A DNA stretch of 64,000 nucleotides from Lachnospiraceae bacterium (GCA_017936885.1 JAGBEO010000010.1:1-64000); one strand, 5' to 3'. Shown: positions 35,782 to 43,666, numbered from the stretch's first letter. Notes: generated from the letters alone by a model not told the origin. Translations and numbers: made by a program.

Positions 35782-35849
35782 TTTACTTTTAAAATTAATA
35801 GAGATATAATATAAATCGAAAGAAAGAGCAATAAAATTTTGATTTTATT
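35782..35849 (+). promoter_or_regulatory. Promoter and hairpin upstream of kinase cassette
   Basis: TTTACT (35782-35787) and TATAAT (35805-35810) with 17-bp spacing. A perfect inverted repeat AATAAAAT (35830-35837) / ATTTTATT (35842-35849) lies between promoter and gene, suitable for an operator or a leader hairpin. AAAGGA precedes the first gene. Confidence 0.5.
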
Positions 35850-35879
35850 TGAGATAACGAAGCTTATACAAAAGGAACA

Positions 35880-36860
35880 ATGAAATTAATGAACGAAACA
35901 TTAGAACAGGTATTAAATGACTATTATAAGACGATAAAAGAGGGAAGGGCTAACTATAGAGCATGTTACAATAGTTTTTTAGAATACTTTGATAAGTATA
36001 TAAATGTACCATTTTCTGAAATGTCTAAAGCACTTACAAAAATAGAAATCGAGTATGCATGTAAATATTATTTTGAAAAAAGTAAAAAGGCAACAACTAT
36101 TGAAGCGATTCAAAGATATTTGACAGCAATAGACCAATTTTATAAGTATATTAAGGAGCGTGACAGGGGCATTACATGGGAGCATTTGGAAGGTGGGTGC
36201 AGAAACAAGCAGATAGTGCATGATATATGTGTAAGCTTAAATGACGAATTAAAACAGAAAATATATTTACCATTTGATGAAGAAAAAGCAGTAAAGATTG
36301 CGGAAGAGCAAATAGCACTATTGAATAAAGATAACTTTTTTCAATTCGGGCAATCGGTTATGTATCGGTTGCTCAGCACATATGGGTTTAAGGAAAAGGT
36401 TATTATTAATACTAAAATCGAGGATTTTAATAAATCGGAAGGGACGCTGCTGATAAATGGCGTGGAAGAGCAAGAACTGCGTATAAAGTTGGATGAAGAT
36501 ATATTGGCTGATTTAGTAAGGTATTGTGAACTGCATAAGTATCCTAATAGAACATATTTGTTTACAAAAAGCAACGGAACACAACTGACACCTGATAGTA
36601 TTTTTACAACCCTAAAAGAGAGAATGAAAAAGTTAGATGTTTCTAATTTTACCCCTACAACAGTTGCATTGCAGGGAGTTGTAAATTTGATTGAAAAGGG
36701 GTTAACATTACAGGAAATAAAAATTTTGACAAAATTTGAAACACAAAAGATAGAGGATGTTTCAAAATATCTGTTGACAGATGAAGATGCCGAAAAAGTA
36801 ATTAATGAAAAACTTCAAAAGAAAATTGTACAGACGCAGAAAAAAGTTGAGATGAGGTGA
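35880..36860 (+). CDS. Tyrosine-recombinase-like protein lacking catalytic Arg/His (cassette gene 1)
   Basis: 326 residues. The N-terminal ~110 read like the SAM-like core-binding domain of integrases (NYRACYNSFLEYFDKY, TTIEAIQRYLTAIDQFYKYI). Residues about 130-315 follow the integrase catalytic-domain layout: helix plus TYGFKEKVIINTKIEDF where 'TGLR.SE...L...D' is expected, LDEDILADLVRYC, RTYLFTKSNGTQLTPDSIFTTLKERMKKL, then FTPTTVALQGVVNLIEKGLTLQEIKIL where 'HDLRHTFA..L...G' is expected. The Arg, HxxR and HxS-type residues are all replaced; only a Tyr in SKYL is near the expected nucleophile. So it probably binds DNA but cannot recombine it. The kinase gene follows after 4 bp. Confidence 0.62.
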   Translation: MKLMNETLEQVLNDYYKTIKEGRANYRACYNSFLEYFDKYINVPFSEMSKALTKIEIEYACKYYFEKSKKATTIEAIQRYLTAIDQFYKYIKERDRGITWEHLEGGCRNKQIVHDICVSLNDELKQKIYLPFDEEKAVKIAEEQIALLNKDNFFQFGQSVMYRLLSTYGFKEKVIINTKIEDFNKSEGTLLINGVEEQELRIKLDEDILADLVRYCELHKYPNRTYLFTKSNGTQLTPDSIFTTLKERMKKLDVSNFTPTTVALQGVVNLIEKGLTLQEIKILTKFETQKIEDVSKYLLTDEDAEKVINEKLQKKIVQTQKKVEMR

Positions 36861-36864
36861 TATT

Positions 36865-37776
36865 TTGGAATTAATTAATTTTAATGATTTTCAGCAAAAT
36901 CAAAGAATGTATGGTGGAACAGCCGGTCGAAAAATGGGAATTACTTATAATGGGAAAGATTACCTTTTGAAATTTCCGGGCAATTTAAAAGAGCAGAAGA
37001 TGAAAAATATTAATCTTAGTTATTCCAATAGTCCTGTCTGCGAATATATTGGTTCAAAGATATATGAATTAGTCGGATTACCTGTTCACAATACAATTTT
37101 GGGAACAAGAAATGGAAAAATTGTAGTAGCTTGTGAAGATTTTTTACAAGATGGAGATAGGCTCTATGAGTTTGATAAGATAAAAGTCACTTTTGAACCC
37201 CATTTTTTAGATTCTAATGGGAATGAAACAAATGGTGTTGGTGTAGATTTGTATGAAATCATGATGACGCTACAAGAACATCCATTTTTACAGGATGTTT
37301 CAGGAGTAAAGGAACATTTTTGGAATATGTTTGTAATGGATGCCCTGATTGGGAATACAGATCGCAATAATAGCAACTGGGGAATCATTTTGCGTAAAGA
37401 TGGCTCAAAGGAGATAGCCCCTGTTTATGATAATGGTAATTGTTTGAATAGTAAATGGGATGATGAAAAGATGCAGATAGTTATGAATGATGCAGGTAAA
37501 ATGGAAGCAGAGGCATATAAAGCACGCAGATGTATTTATGAATTACAAGGAAAGAGGGTTAATCCTTACCATATAATAGAAAGTATGGAATATCAGGAGT
37601 GTTCTGATGCGGTACGAAAGCTAACCCCTAAAATAGAAAGTTGTATGAGCAGAATATGGTTAATGATAGAAGAAATACCAGTTTTGTCAGAAATACAAAA
37701 GCAATTCTTTAAATTAATTATTCAAAGCAGATATGAAAAAGTATTGCGGCTGATATACCAAAAACTGATGGCATAA
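36865..37776 (+). CDS. HipA/CtkA-like protein kinase (cassette gene 2)
   Basis: 303 residues; HipA-like kinase fold of the short CtkA type. Seen: ATP-binding Lys in YLLKFPGN (about residue 34), conserved SPVCEYIGSKIYELVGLPV helix, catalytic loop FVMDALIGNTDRNNSNWG (Asp about 168; HipA has GN.D.H..N), and the metal-binding Asp in APVYDNGNCL (about 187). Catalytic residues look intact. It starts with TTG and its GAGGTGAT ribosome site overlaps the stop of the gene upstream, so the two are coupled. The longer HipA N-terminal subdomain is absent. HipA toxins phosphorylate aminoacyl-tRNA synthetases and are held by an antitoxin; here the coupled integrase-like protein would be the candidate DNA-binding partner. 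Confidence 0.82.
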   Translation: MELINFNDFQQNQRMYGGTAGRKMGITYNGKDYLLKFPGNLKEQKMKNINLSYSNSPVCEYIGSKIYELVGLPVHNTILGTRNGKIVVACEDFLQDGDRLYEFDKIKVTFEPHFLDSNGNETNGVGVDLYEIMMTLQEHPFLQDVSGVKEHFWNMFVMDALIGNTDRNNSNWGIILRKDGSKEIAPVYDNGNCLNSKWDDEKMQIVMNDAGKMEAEAYKARRCIYELQGKRVNPYHIIESMEYQECSDAVRKLTPKIESCMSRIWLMIEEIPVLSEIQKQFFKLIIQSRYEKVLRLIYQKLMA

Positions 37777-37816
37777 GGATTGGCTTTTGACAATACAGGA
37801 GAGGAATGTTCGTGTA

Positions 37817-38032
37817 ATGTATATTGATGAAAAAGTTGACTTGAGAGATAATCTTCCAACTGCACTGCAACATGATTTTGAAGAATTACAGGAATATTAT
37901 GAAGCAGGTGATTGGTTTATGTTTGATACTATTTTTGAGGTAGTGGAAGCAAGTGTGAAAGCATATTATCTGGCGGGGAAAATTACAAGGGATGATTTGA
38001 ATTGTATTTTCAGAAAATATGGTATTGATTGA
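37817..38032 (+). CDS. Small acidic protein (cassette gene 3)
   Basis: 71 residues starting MYIDEKVDLRDNLP, acidic and helical (HDFEELQEYYEAGDWFMFDTIFEVVEASVKAYYLAGKITRDDLNCIFRKYG), no TM. The ATG at 37817 is preceded by GGAGAGGA; a TTG at 37787 would give 81 residues. No family recognised, although the second half reads like a small helical bundle. It follows the kinase by 40 bp and precedes the terminator, so is the last gene of the cassette. May be an antitoxin or adaptor; this is inference from size and position. Confidence 0.6.
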   Translation: MYIDEKVDLRDNLPTALQHDFEELQEYYEAGDWFMFDTIFEVVEASVKAYYLAGKITRDDLNCIFRKYGID

Positions 38033-38100
38033 AATACGAATCATAAGTGTTTCATTTCAAGTGCTGTTCGTTTGAATGTAAAAATAATAGTCATAAGTAT

Positions 38101-38130
38101 AAAAGCTAGGGAGGGTTCCTTGGCTTTTAT
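38101..38130 (+). terminator. Intrinsic terminator of the kinase cassette
   Basis: AAAAGCTAGGGA (38101-38112) pairs with TCCTTGGCTTTT (38117-38128) with two G-T pairs and a 4-nt loop. It bounds the three-gene cassette. Confidence 0.78.
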
Positions 38131-38141
38131 GCTTATATAAC

Positions 38142-38194
38142 AACTTGACACTAATTTACCATCAATTTATTATAACTTGACACTAACCTACCAT
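38142..38194. repeat. Two 21-bp direct repeats with TTGACA core
   Basis: AACTTGACACTAATTTACCAT (38142-38162) and a copy at 38174-38194 match at 19/21 and start 32 bp apart. A third partial copy begins at 38253 with AACTTGACA. The first TTGACA lies 16 bp from TATTAT at 38168-38173, so part of the array could be promoter. Function unknown; it lies between the kinase cassette and TnpV. Confidence 0.65.
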
Positions 38195-38555
38195 AACCCC
38201 AACGAACTTATGCATCTTTCGGGAATTTTGCCTCAAAAAAGATTGTGACAATAACTTGACATCAACGGGGTATGGGGAGGACGTTATAATAAGGTTACAT
38301 TGATGGAAACCAGTAAAATCAAGTGTTTCCGTTCATTTTCACCAAAGCAGAAACGAAACACTTTCAATGGATTCAGAGGAAAATCTGCCAGGGGTGGAAT
38401 CGAAAATCCAGTTTGATGAGAGGTTTGTAGCAATGATGTAACATGAGTTGTCGGCAGAAAATTAAGTACGAACGAAGTGAATATTTGATTTTGCCTGACA
38501 GTTCAATGAGAAACCAGAGGTTTCGAGTTGTATTATAACGAAGGAGGAGACACTA
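38195..38555. other. Leader region before tnpV with nested inverted repeats
   Basis: About 360 bp without a gene. CATTGA (38298-38303), AAGTGTTTC (38321-38329), GAAACACTT (38355-38363) and TCAATG (38364-38369) nest into a long two-part stem. TTATAATAA occurs at 38284-38292. The region reads like the non-coding flank of a mobile element; no attachment site can be drawn by eye. Confidence 0.4.
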
Positions 38556-38906
38556 TTGGAAATAACGTATAGACAAGCAGGCGATTATTTGCTGCCTGAG
38601 TTGGAATTGCGTTCAGAGGAAACCAGAATCATAGGGAAATATGGTATGCTTAGAAGAACTTATTTGAAGGAGTATAAGCCGGGATGGTATCAGTCCATGC
38701 TTCTTACTGGAAAGCTGGACAAATATTTAGCAGATGTGGACGAACAGGCAACAATACGCTTTGAACAAATTGTGAAGCAAATGAAGAATGCGGAAGGAGT
38801 GACAGAAGAACTAAAAAACGAGAATCAGTTTGCTTTGATACAGAAAATGAATAACATACAGGCTCGTGCGATGGAGATTATCGGGGAAGAGTTAATCTTC
38901 GTATAA
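38556..38906 (+). CDS. tnpV: TnpV family transposon-encoded protein
   Basis: 116 residues matching TnpV, a small protein carried on clostridial mobilisable and transposable elements (YRQAGDYLLPEL start, GKYGMLRRTYLKEYKPGWYQSMLLTGKL core). Its function is not known. The start is TTG 38556 with AAGGAGGA 7 bases before it. No integrase or recombinase with intact catalytic residues is nearby, so the element appears decayed. Marks horizontal transfer into this AT-rich region. Confidence 0.85.
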   Translation: MEITYRQAGDYLLPELELRSEETRIIGKYGMLRRTYLKEYKPGWYQSMLLTGKLDKYLADVDEQATIRFEQIVKQMKNAEGVTEELKNENQFALIQKMNNIQARAMEIIGEELIFV

Positions 38907-38967
38907 GCAAATGAAATGTTGTGTAATCTCAATCATCCATTATTCTGAAAACGGTATATCATCTAAA

Positions 38968-39015
38968 AGTGAATGAATAAAATTCATTGACATTATTATA
39001 CAAGTATGATATGTT
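38968..39015 (+). promoter_or_regulatory. tetR promoter with AATGA-N7-TCATT operator
   Basis: TTGACA (38987-38992) and TATGTT (39010-39015) with 17-bp spacing. AATGA (38972-38976) and TCATT (38984-38988), seven bases apart, overlap the -35 and sit in AGTGAATGAA (38968-38977). The same architecture lies before the MATE gene, so this is the best operator candidate. A second inverted repeat CAAGTA...TACTTG (39001-39022) covers the -10. Confidence 0.7.
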
Positions 39016-39052
39016 GTACTTGGTAAGGACGGGAAAAGAGGTGATCGGATTT

Positions 39053-39625
39053 ATGACCAGAATAACAAAAGCACCAGAAGAAAGAAGGCAGGAGATTATA
39101 GATACGGCAATGAAGGTCTTCTATGAGAAAGGTTATGAAAAAACATCCATTTCAGATATTGCGAAAGAAATGAATGTTGCTCAAGGACTTTGTTATCGCT
39201 ATTTTTCATCAAAGGAAGAATTATTTGACACAGCATTAGATCAATATGCCGGGAGACAAGTGGAACAGATAAGCGTTGTTTTAGATGAGCAAATGACCCT
39301 GGCAGATATTATCGAAAAGATACCAACCTTTGTAGAGGTGGAAAATGACAATAGCTATGCTCAAAAAATATGTCATGAGACAGGTAATTTGAAATTTCAT
39401 AACCAGCTGTCTTTGAAGATTTGTTCGAAACTGCAGCCTATCGTGTCAAATTTACTTGCTAAAGCAAATGAAAGAGGCGAGATTCATATACAAGATACGG
39501 AAACAGCAGCGTCCTTTTGCGTATATGGACAGTTGGGCATTTTGCTTAATCAAAAGCTCGCTCCCGAAGAAAGAGAAGAACGCATTCGTACCTTCCTGTT
39601 GCAGTTAATTAAGGGTTTTTCTTAA
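39053..39625 (+). CDS. TetR/AcrR family regulator
   Basis: 190 residues. N-terminal helix-turn-helix RRQEIIDTAMKVFYEKGYEKTSISDIAKEMNVAQGLCYRYFSSKEELF is a textbook TetR domain; the C-terminal ligand domain is not assignable. The start at 39053 follows GAGGTG by about 10 bases; an in-frame GTG at 39041 is possible. It probably represses itself and the MATE gene downstream through the shared operator. Drug-like ligands are usual for this arrangement. Confidence 0.92.
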   Translation: MTRITKAPEERRQEIIDTAMKVFYEKGYEKTSISDIAKEMNVAQGLCYRYFSSKEELFDTALDQYAGRQVEQISVVLDEQMTLADIIEKIPTFVEVENDNSYAQKICHETGNLKFHNQLSLKICSKLQPIVSNLLAKANERGEIHIQDTETAASFCVYGQLGILLNQKLAPEEREERIRTFLLQLIKGFS

Positions 39626-39678
39626 GAAAAGGCTTGTGCTGTATATCGCACAGTAAATAGATCAATATATAATTTATT

Positions 39679-39706
39679 TCCCTGCCATAGCGGCAGGGAG
39701 TTATTT
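39679..39706 (+). terminator. Intrinsic terminator between tetR and MATE
   Basis: TCCCTGCC (39679-39686) and GGCAGGGA (39692-39699) form an 8-bp stem, followed by GTTATTTT. The MATE gene therefore needs its own promoter. Confidence 0.8.
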
Positions 39707-39714
39707 TGAGATTT

Positions 39715-39736
39715 AAATGACTGATGTTCATTCACT
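39715..39736 (+). promoter_or_regulatory. Second AATGA-N7-TCATT operator, before MATE
   Basis: AATGA (39716-39720) and TCATT (39728-39732) with 7-bp spacing, next to TTCATTCACT (39727-39736), which is the reverse complement of the 10-mer AGTGAATGAA seen before tetR. Over 25 aligned positions the two sites match at 19. AGAGGAGG follows for translation. Confidence 0.72.
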
Positions 39737-39754
39737 AAAGAGGAGGATATAATA

Positions 39755-41080
39755 ATGAATACAAAAATAGATTTTATAATTGGGAATACAAAAAGATGTT
39801 TGGTAGCAATGTTCTTGCCGATGATGGTGGCAATGTTATTAAATATGGCATACAATCTTGTGGATAGCCTTTGGATTGGCAATTTGTTAGGTGAAACAGC
39901 ATATGCTGCATTGACGAATTCAACACCGATCATTTTAATTCTTAATTCCGTTGCGATGGGCGCAACGAATGGTGTGTCTATTCTACTGTCACAGGCAATT
40001 GGTGCAAATGAAAAAGAGAAAACAGAGAAGATGATCATGACATCGCTGGCAGTAGCAATTATTTTTTCTCTTGGCGTAACGATTTTGCTTGAAATGTTTT
40101 TGAAACCAATTCTTGTTTTGTTACACACACCGGATGAAATTATGCAATCCGCTTATCAGTATCTGGCAATTTATGTTCTTGGATATTTAGCAGTTTATCT
40201 GTATTGCTACTTTACAGCTGTTTTACGAAGCTTTGGGAATAGTGTTTTTCAAGTGATTGCCATGTTGTTTTGTACCGTGCTGAATGCTGTTTTAGATCCG
40301 TTATTTATTCACTATCTTGGATTTAAAGGAGCTGCTATTGCGACTGTTGCATCTCAGTCCATATGTCTCATTTTTATGCTTGTGTATTTATATAAAAAAC
40401 AGTTTTTTAAGCTTCACTTGTCCTATTTTGATAGGACATTAGTGGCAGCGTTTATCATAAAAGGAATTCCGTCTGCTTTTCAGCAAAGTATACCTGCAAT
40501 CAGCACAAGCTTTCTTACGTCACTTGTCACTGGATTTGGAATCTCAGCTTTGGCAGCTTATGGAATAACAGGGAAACTGGAGACGATTTTGTTCTATCCG
40601 GCAATGGCTTTGAATATGTCATTGACAAGTATTGTAGGGCAGTGTGTAGGTGGCACCAGATATGACCGGGCCAAAGATTATATAAAATTAGCTTTAAAGT
40701 ATGGTACTGTCATATTGATTATTTTTTCTGCTTTGATCGTGTGCTTTTCCAATCGGCTGTCATATTTATTTGTTAGTAGCGAAGCAGCGGCGGAGATTGT
40801 AGCCGTGTATTTTAAGATTGTTGGCATTGGATATGTTTTAAACACAGTTACGAATTGTTTTTTGGGAAGTTTAAATGGTATGGGGAAACCATCAAAAAGT
40901 ATGCTCTGCATGGTATTGTATTATTTGATTATTCGTATGCCCCTTGCATGGGTGCTGTCAAATTCATTACATGAATTAAACGGCATTTGGATTGCAGTTC
41001 TTATAAGTCATGTGATTGCGGCTACTGCAGCAACAGTTGTGGCAAATCGTGAACTATGCAAACAGGAAAAGCAGGATTAA
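39755..41080 (+). CDS. MATE family efflux transporter
   Basis: 441 residues with 12 predicted TM segments, a multidrug/toxic-compound exporter of the MATE family (cation-coupled antiport). N-terminal FLPMMVAMLLNMAYNLVDSLWIGNLLG and the second-half repeat ISTSFLTSLVTGFGISALAAYGI follow the family pattern. Strong AGAGGAGG ribosome site. Regulated by the adjacent TetR, by operator evidence. Confidence 0.95.
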   Translation: MNTKIDFIIGNTKRCLVAMFLPMMVAMLLNMAYNLVDSLWIGNLLGETAYAALTNSTPIILILNSVAMGATNGVSILLSQAIGANEKEKTEKMIMTSLAVAIIFSLGVTILLEMFLKPILVLLHTPDEIMQSAYQYLAIYVLGYLAVYLYCYFTAVLRSFGNSVFQVIAMLFCTVLNAVLDPLFIHYLGFKGAAIATVASQSICLIFMLVYLYKKQFFKLHLSYFDRTLVAAFIIKGIPSAFQQSIPAISTSFLTSLVTGFGISALAAYGITGKLETILFYPAMALNMSLTSIVGQCVGGTRYDRAKDYIKLALKYGTVILIIFSALIVCFSNRLSYLFVSSEAAAEIVAVYFKIVGIGYVLNTVTNCFLGSLNGMGKPSKSMLCMVLYYLIIRMPLAWVLSNSLHELNGIWIAVLISHVIAATAATVVANRELCKQEKQD

Positions 41081-41163
41081 TTTCCGGGGAATGTCTGAGT
41101 TGACCTGTGGATTGAAAGCGATACTTTTTTAGGACTGGCCGATAAGTAAAGAAAGGGAATAGA

Positions 41164-41588
41164 TTGGATGTGGATATTATACTGGTTAAGATGGAAAAGG
41201 ATAGTGAAGATTTTTGCAGAAGGTTAATAGAATTGGCAATGGAATATGGTTACACTACTTGCAGGGAGACCTATAAGACCAATAATATTTCTGTTGGTGA
41301 TTTAGTGATTATACCGTCAAAACGTCAGGTACTTGTGAGTGATAAAGAAGTATTTTTTACAAGCAAAGAGTTTGATATTCTGGAACTTCTTGTAGCAAAC
41401 AGGGGACAGGTATTTAGCAGGGGCAAATCTATGATAGAGTGTGGGGAGCGTGTTACGTTGCAGATGATCGTAATATCACAGCCTATATTAACAAAATCCG
41501 TAAAAAAATTGAGCCGGATCAGTCCAGACCGATTTACATTCAGACGGTATGGGGTGTAGGATATAAATTCAATGAGAAGATAAAATAA
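41164..41588 (+). pseudogene. Winged-helix (OmpR-type) regulator with one-base frameshift
   Basis: From TTG 41164 the frame gives an unusual N-terminus and then a Trans_reg_C winged helix (SVGDLVIIPSKRQVLVSDKEVFFTSKEFDILELLVANRGQVFSR). Near 41421 a base is missing: adding one base in the GGG run restores EQIYDRVWGACYVADDRN, then the canonical recognition helix and TVWGVGYKFNEKIK with stop at 41588. Without it the protein goes off frame. There is no receiver domain; the N-terminus is too short, so it is also truncated relative to response regulators. A true frameshift or a sequencing error. Confidence 0.8.
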
Positions 41589-41617
41589 TGTATGAATGGC
41601 TCCAGACGTGTCGAAAC

Positions 41618-41658
41618 AACATGTCTAGAAGTGTTAAAATGAAATCTCTAGACATGTT
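41618..41658. repeat. Perfect 12-bp inverted repeat
   Basis: AACATGTCTAGA (41618-41629) and TCTAGACATGTT (41647-41658) with a 17-bp loop; a related TCCAGACGTGT sits at 41601-41611. It lies after the frameshifted regulator in a 323-bp gap (41589-41911), otherwise empty apart from scattered AT-rich stretches. Could be a terminator (no T-run), an operator or an element end. Confidence 0.6.
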
Positions 41659-41911
41659 AATAATACTGAGTAGAGAGATATAGAATCTATCTATCAGATA
41701 AATAATCGAATGTGGATGAGATATGTTAAAAATCTGATTTTTTATGTATACTTCGCGGATGAACCCAGATAAGGAGAAAACGCAAACATATGCTATTACA
41801 GAATTGACATTTTTCAGCACCCATGCTTGTGCTTTCTGTGGCGGCAATGTATAATTACATCCAAACACATCGGTAAATCGGGATTTGTAGGGATGGAGGA
41901 TATATACAACA

Positions 41912-42424
41912 ATGTATAATTGGATAGAACTATTGTTTAATGGTGGTGGAATTGCAACCGGTGTAATTGCAGGTATTGTTGCTGCATTAGTTCAATTTTT
42001 GATTTCTCATTTGGATCATACCTTTATAACTAAAACTAAAAAAGCGGAGCAAACTCATGAGTTTATTGAATGGCAGAGGGATGAAATTGGAAAATTGATA
42101 AGGGAAGTTAGTGCGATAAGAGTTCCTGCGATCACAGAAACAAATGAAGATATTATTGAAAATGCATATCATCTAATAATTGCGGATTTCGAAAGGGCAA
42201 AGCCGTTATTGTACAAGAAAAATGATCCTGTCACAATCAAAAGTTTTTTTAACACCCTTAATGGACGTTACAATCAGATGCAAGATATTAAATTAGGATA
42301 TGAAAAAGAATTAAAACTTGAGGATTCAAAGAGGGTTCTTATAGGCGAAATCAAAGAATGTAAACAAAGACTATTAAAGGTGTTACAGGACAAAGAAAAA
42401 GAGATTATGTCAAAAATGATATAG
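41912..42424 (+). CDS. Unrecognised membrane-anchored coiled-coil protein
   Basis: 170 residues. A TM segment at about residues 11-33 (GGIATGVIAGIVAALVQFLIS), then a long charged helical region (KKAEQTHEFIEWQRDEIGKLIREVSA, KELKLEDSKRVLIGEIKECKQRLLKVLQDKEKEIMSKM) likely to be coiled coil facing the cytoplasm. No family known. Followed 58 bp later by another unrecognised membrane protein, so the two may form a complex. The AT-rich codon use fits the accessory island. Confidence 0.6.
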   Translation: MYNWIELLFNGGGIATGVIAGIVAALVQFLISHLDHTFITKTKKAEQTHEFIEWQRDEIGKLIREVSAIRVPAITETNEDIIENAYHLIIADFERAKPLLYKKNDPVTIKSFFNTLNGRYNQMQDIKLGYEKELKLEDSKRVLIGEIKECKQRLLKVLQDKEKEIMSKMI

Positions 42425-42481
42425 TGTACAGAGATTCAAATTTGTAGAATTAAGAAAATCGGAATTTATAGAGGCGAGGCG

Positions 42482-43246
42482 ATGATATTTTCTTTTGTAT
42501 TCTTTTATTCAATAGGTGCATTAATTTTTTTCTGTCATACGGCTATTATAACAGCCGAAAGTACAGGAATACTTTCCTCTCGGATGCACTTGGTAGAAGA
42601 GGAACAAGAAGAATTATTTGTTAACTATTTTGCAAAAATATTATTTCAAACCGTGATGATGACTGCATTTCCGATATCCTTTGCTTTTTACATTACGATT
42701 AATACTTTTTTTAGTGATATTTTATTTGTAGATTCAGGATTATTTACGGTTATTTGGTTAATAAGTACGGGAATATTAATAAAATTTGTGTATCATTTTG
42801 CTACTCACAATATTAAAGCACTAAAGGTATTTGATTATGATAAATATTTTAAAGACAAAGAATTCTTCTGGATTACGTGCCCGATGTTATATGGAATTTT
42901 ATTTAATCTTTACGATCACACAATTTTTTTTACGATATTGGCGATTGTTTTAGGTAAGTATATATGGATGGATTCTTTTCGATTGATTCCCCTCTCTAAT
43001 ATAAAAATAAAAGTAAAAAATTTTTTTAAAAAATCTAAATCAAATATTCATTTATTATTTTGTCAAGCTTTTGTTGTGGGGTATCTGTTGGTACAATGGT
43101 ATCCCCAAAAAGATGAACCAATATATATGGATGATGCAATGAGAACTTTTTTGATATTGCTTTTTTTTCTAATGCCTGTATTAGATTTGTTCATTTTTGA
43201 ATCGATGAAATCATATGCCGGATTCATTATAACATCGCGTAAATAG
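42482..43246 (+). CDS. Unrecognised polytopic membrane protein
   Basis: 254 residues with roughly six hydrophobic segments (about 2-20, 50-73, 83-104, 132-155, 190-206, 219-240) and a basic loop near residue 178-190. Contains charged helix EEEQEELFVNYFAKIL after the first TM. No family recognised. Base composition is very AT-rich. Together with the upstream coiled-coil protein it is a candidate two-gene membrane system of unknown purpose. Confidence 0.6.
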   Translation: MIFSFVFFYSIGALIFFCHTAIITAESTGILSSRMHLVEEEQEELFVNYFAKILFQTVMMTAFPISFAFYITINTFFSDILFVDSGLFTVIWLISTGILIKFVYHFATHNIKALKVFDYDKYFKDKEFFWITCPMLYGILFNLYDHTIFFTILAIVLGKYIWMDSFRLIPLSNIKIKVKNFFKKSKSNIHLLFCQAFVVGYLLVQWYPQKDEPIYMDDAMRTFLILLFFLMPVLDLFIFESMKSYAGFIITSRK

Positions 43247-43510
43247 ATACTTAGAAAGAAACAAAGGGATATATTGTTGGGGCAAGAGAACTCGACAACT
43301 TCCAGTTTGTCGAGCTGATTGATTGTTCGTAGGAATAGCGAGCATTGGATTATGTCAGCCACAATCCAAATATATATCCGAAAGTTGTGTGGACTTAAAT
43401 AGTAGATAGAGTATTTTTTTCTATCGGGTTTCATCCATAAATTAAAAAATTACAAACGGAAATCGAAAGCAGACAGTATTTGTCAACTGGACAGATGCTG
43501 TTTGTTTTTA
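43247..43510 (+). ncRNA. Structured intergenic segment ending in a terminator
   Basis: CTCGACAA/TTGTCGAG form an 8-bp stem at about 43291-43314; TGGATT/AATCCA another at about 43345-43369; GACAACTT can pair with AAGTTGTG farther on. CAGACAGTA (43470-43478) and TGCTGTTTG (43496-43504) form a terminator stem with T-run. This may be a small RNA or the 3' UTR of the membrane-protein gene. No Rfam class is recognised. The rest of the gap to 43666 has only small inverted repeats (CTGCC/GGCAG, CGCC/GGCG). Confidence 0.35.
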
Positions 43511-43666
43511 TGTTATCGTATGAAACAAAGCTGCCAGTGGCAGGTTTCCTGTATGTATAGAATACCGCCTATGAAATATGGCGCTGCGTTCACAAGATTA
43601 GTGATAGCCCAAAAGACACAATTTTATTGTGGAGTTACCGAAACGTAAATTCATTTTTGAAAGAAA

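Noticed and set aside
38142..38261. Possible CRISPR or iteron array
   Set aside because: Only two full copies with an 11-bp gap; no cas or replication genes nearby.
43063..43434. 123-codon minus-strand frame
   Set aside because: Overlaps the end of a plus-strand membrane gene and the structured segment; no ribosome site or recognisable motif.
43261..43435. Group II intron end
   Set aside because: Hairpins exist but domain V consensus (GAGC...GTTC with a GAAA loop) is not found and there is no intron reverse transcriptase.
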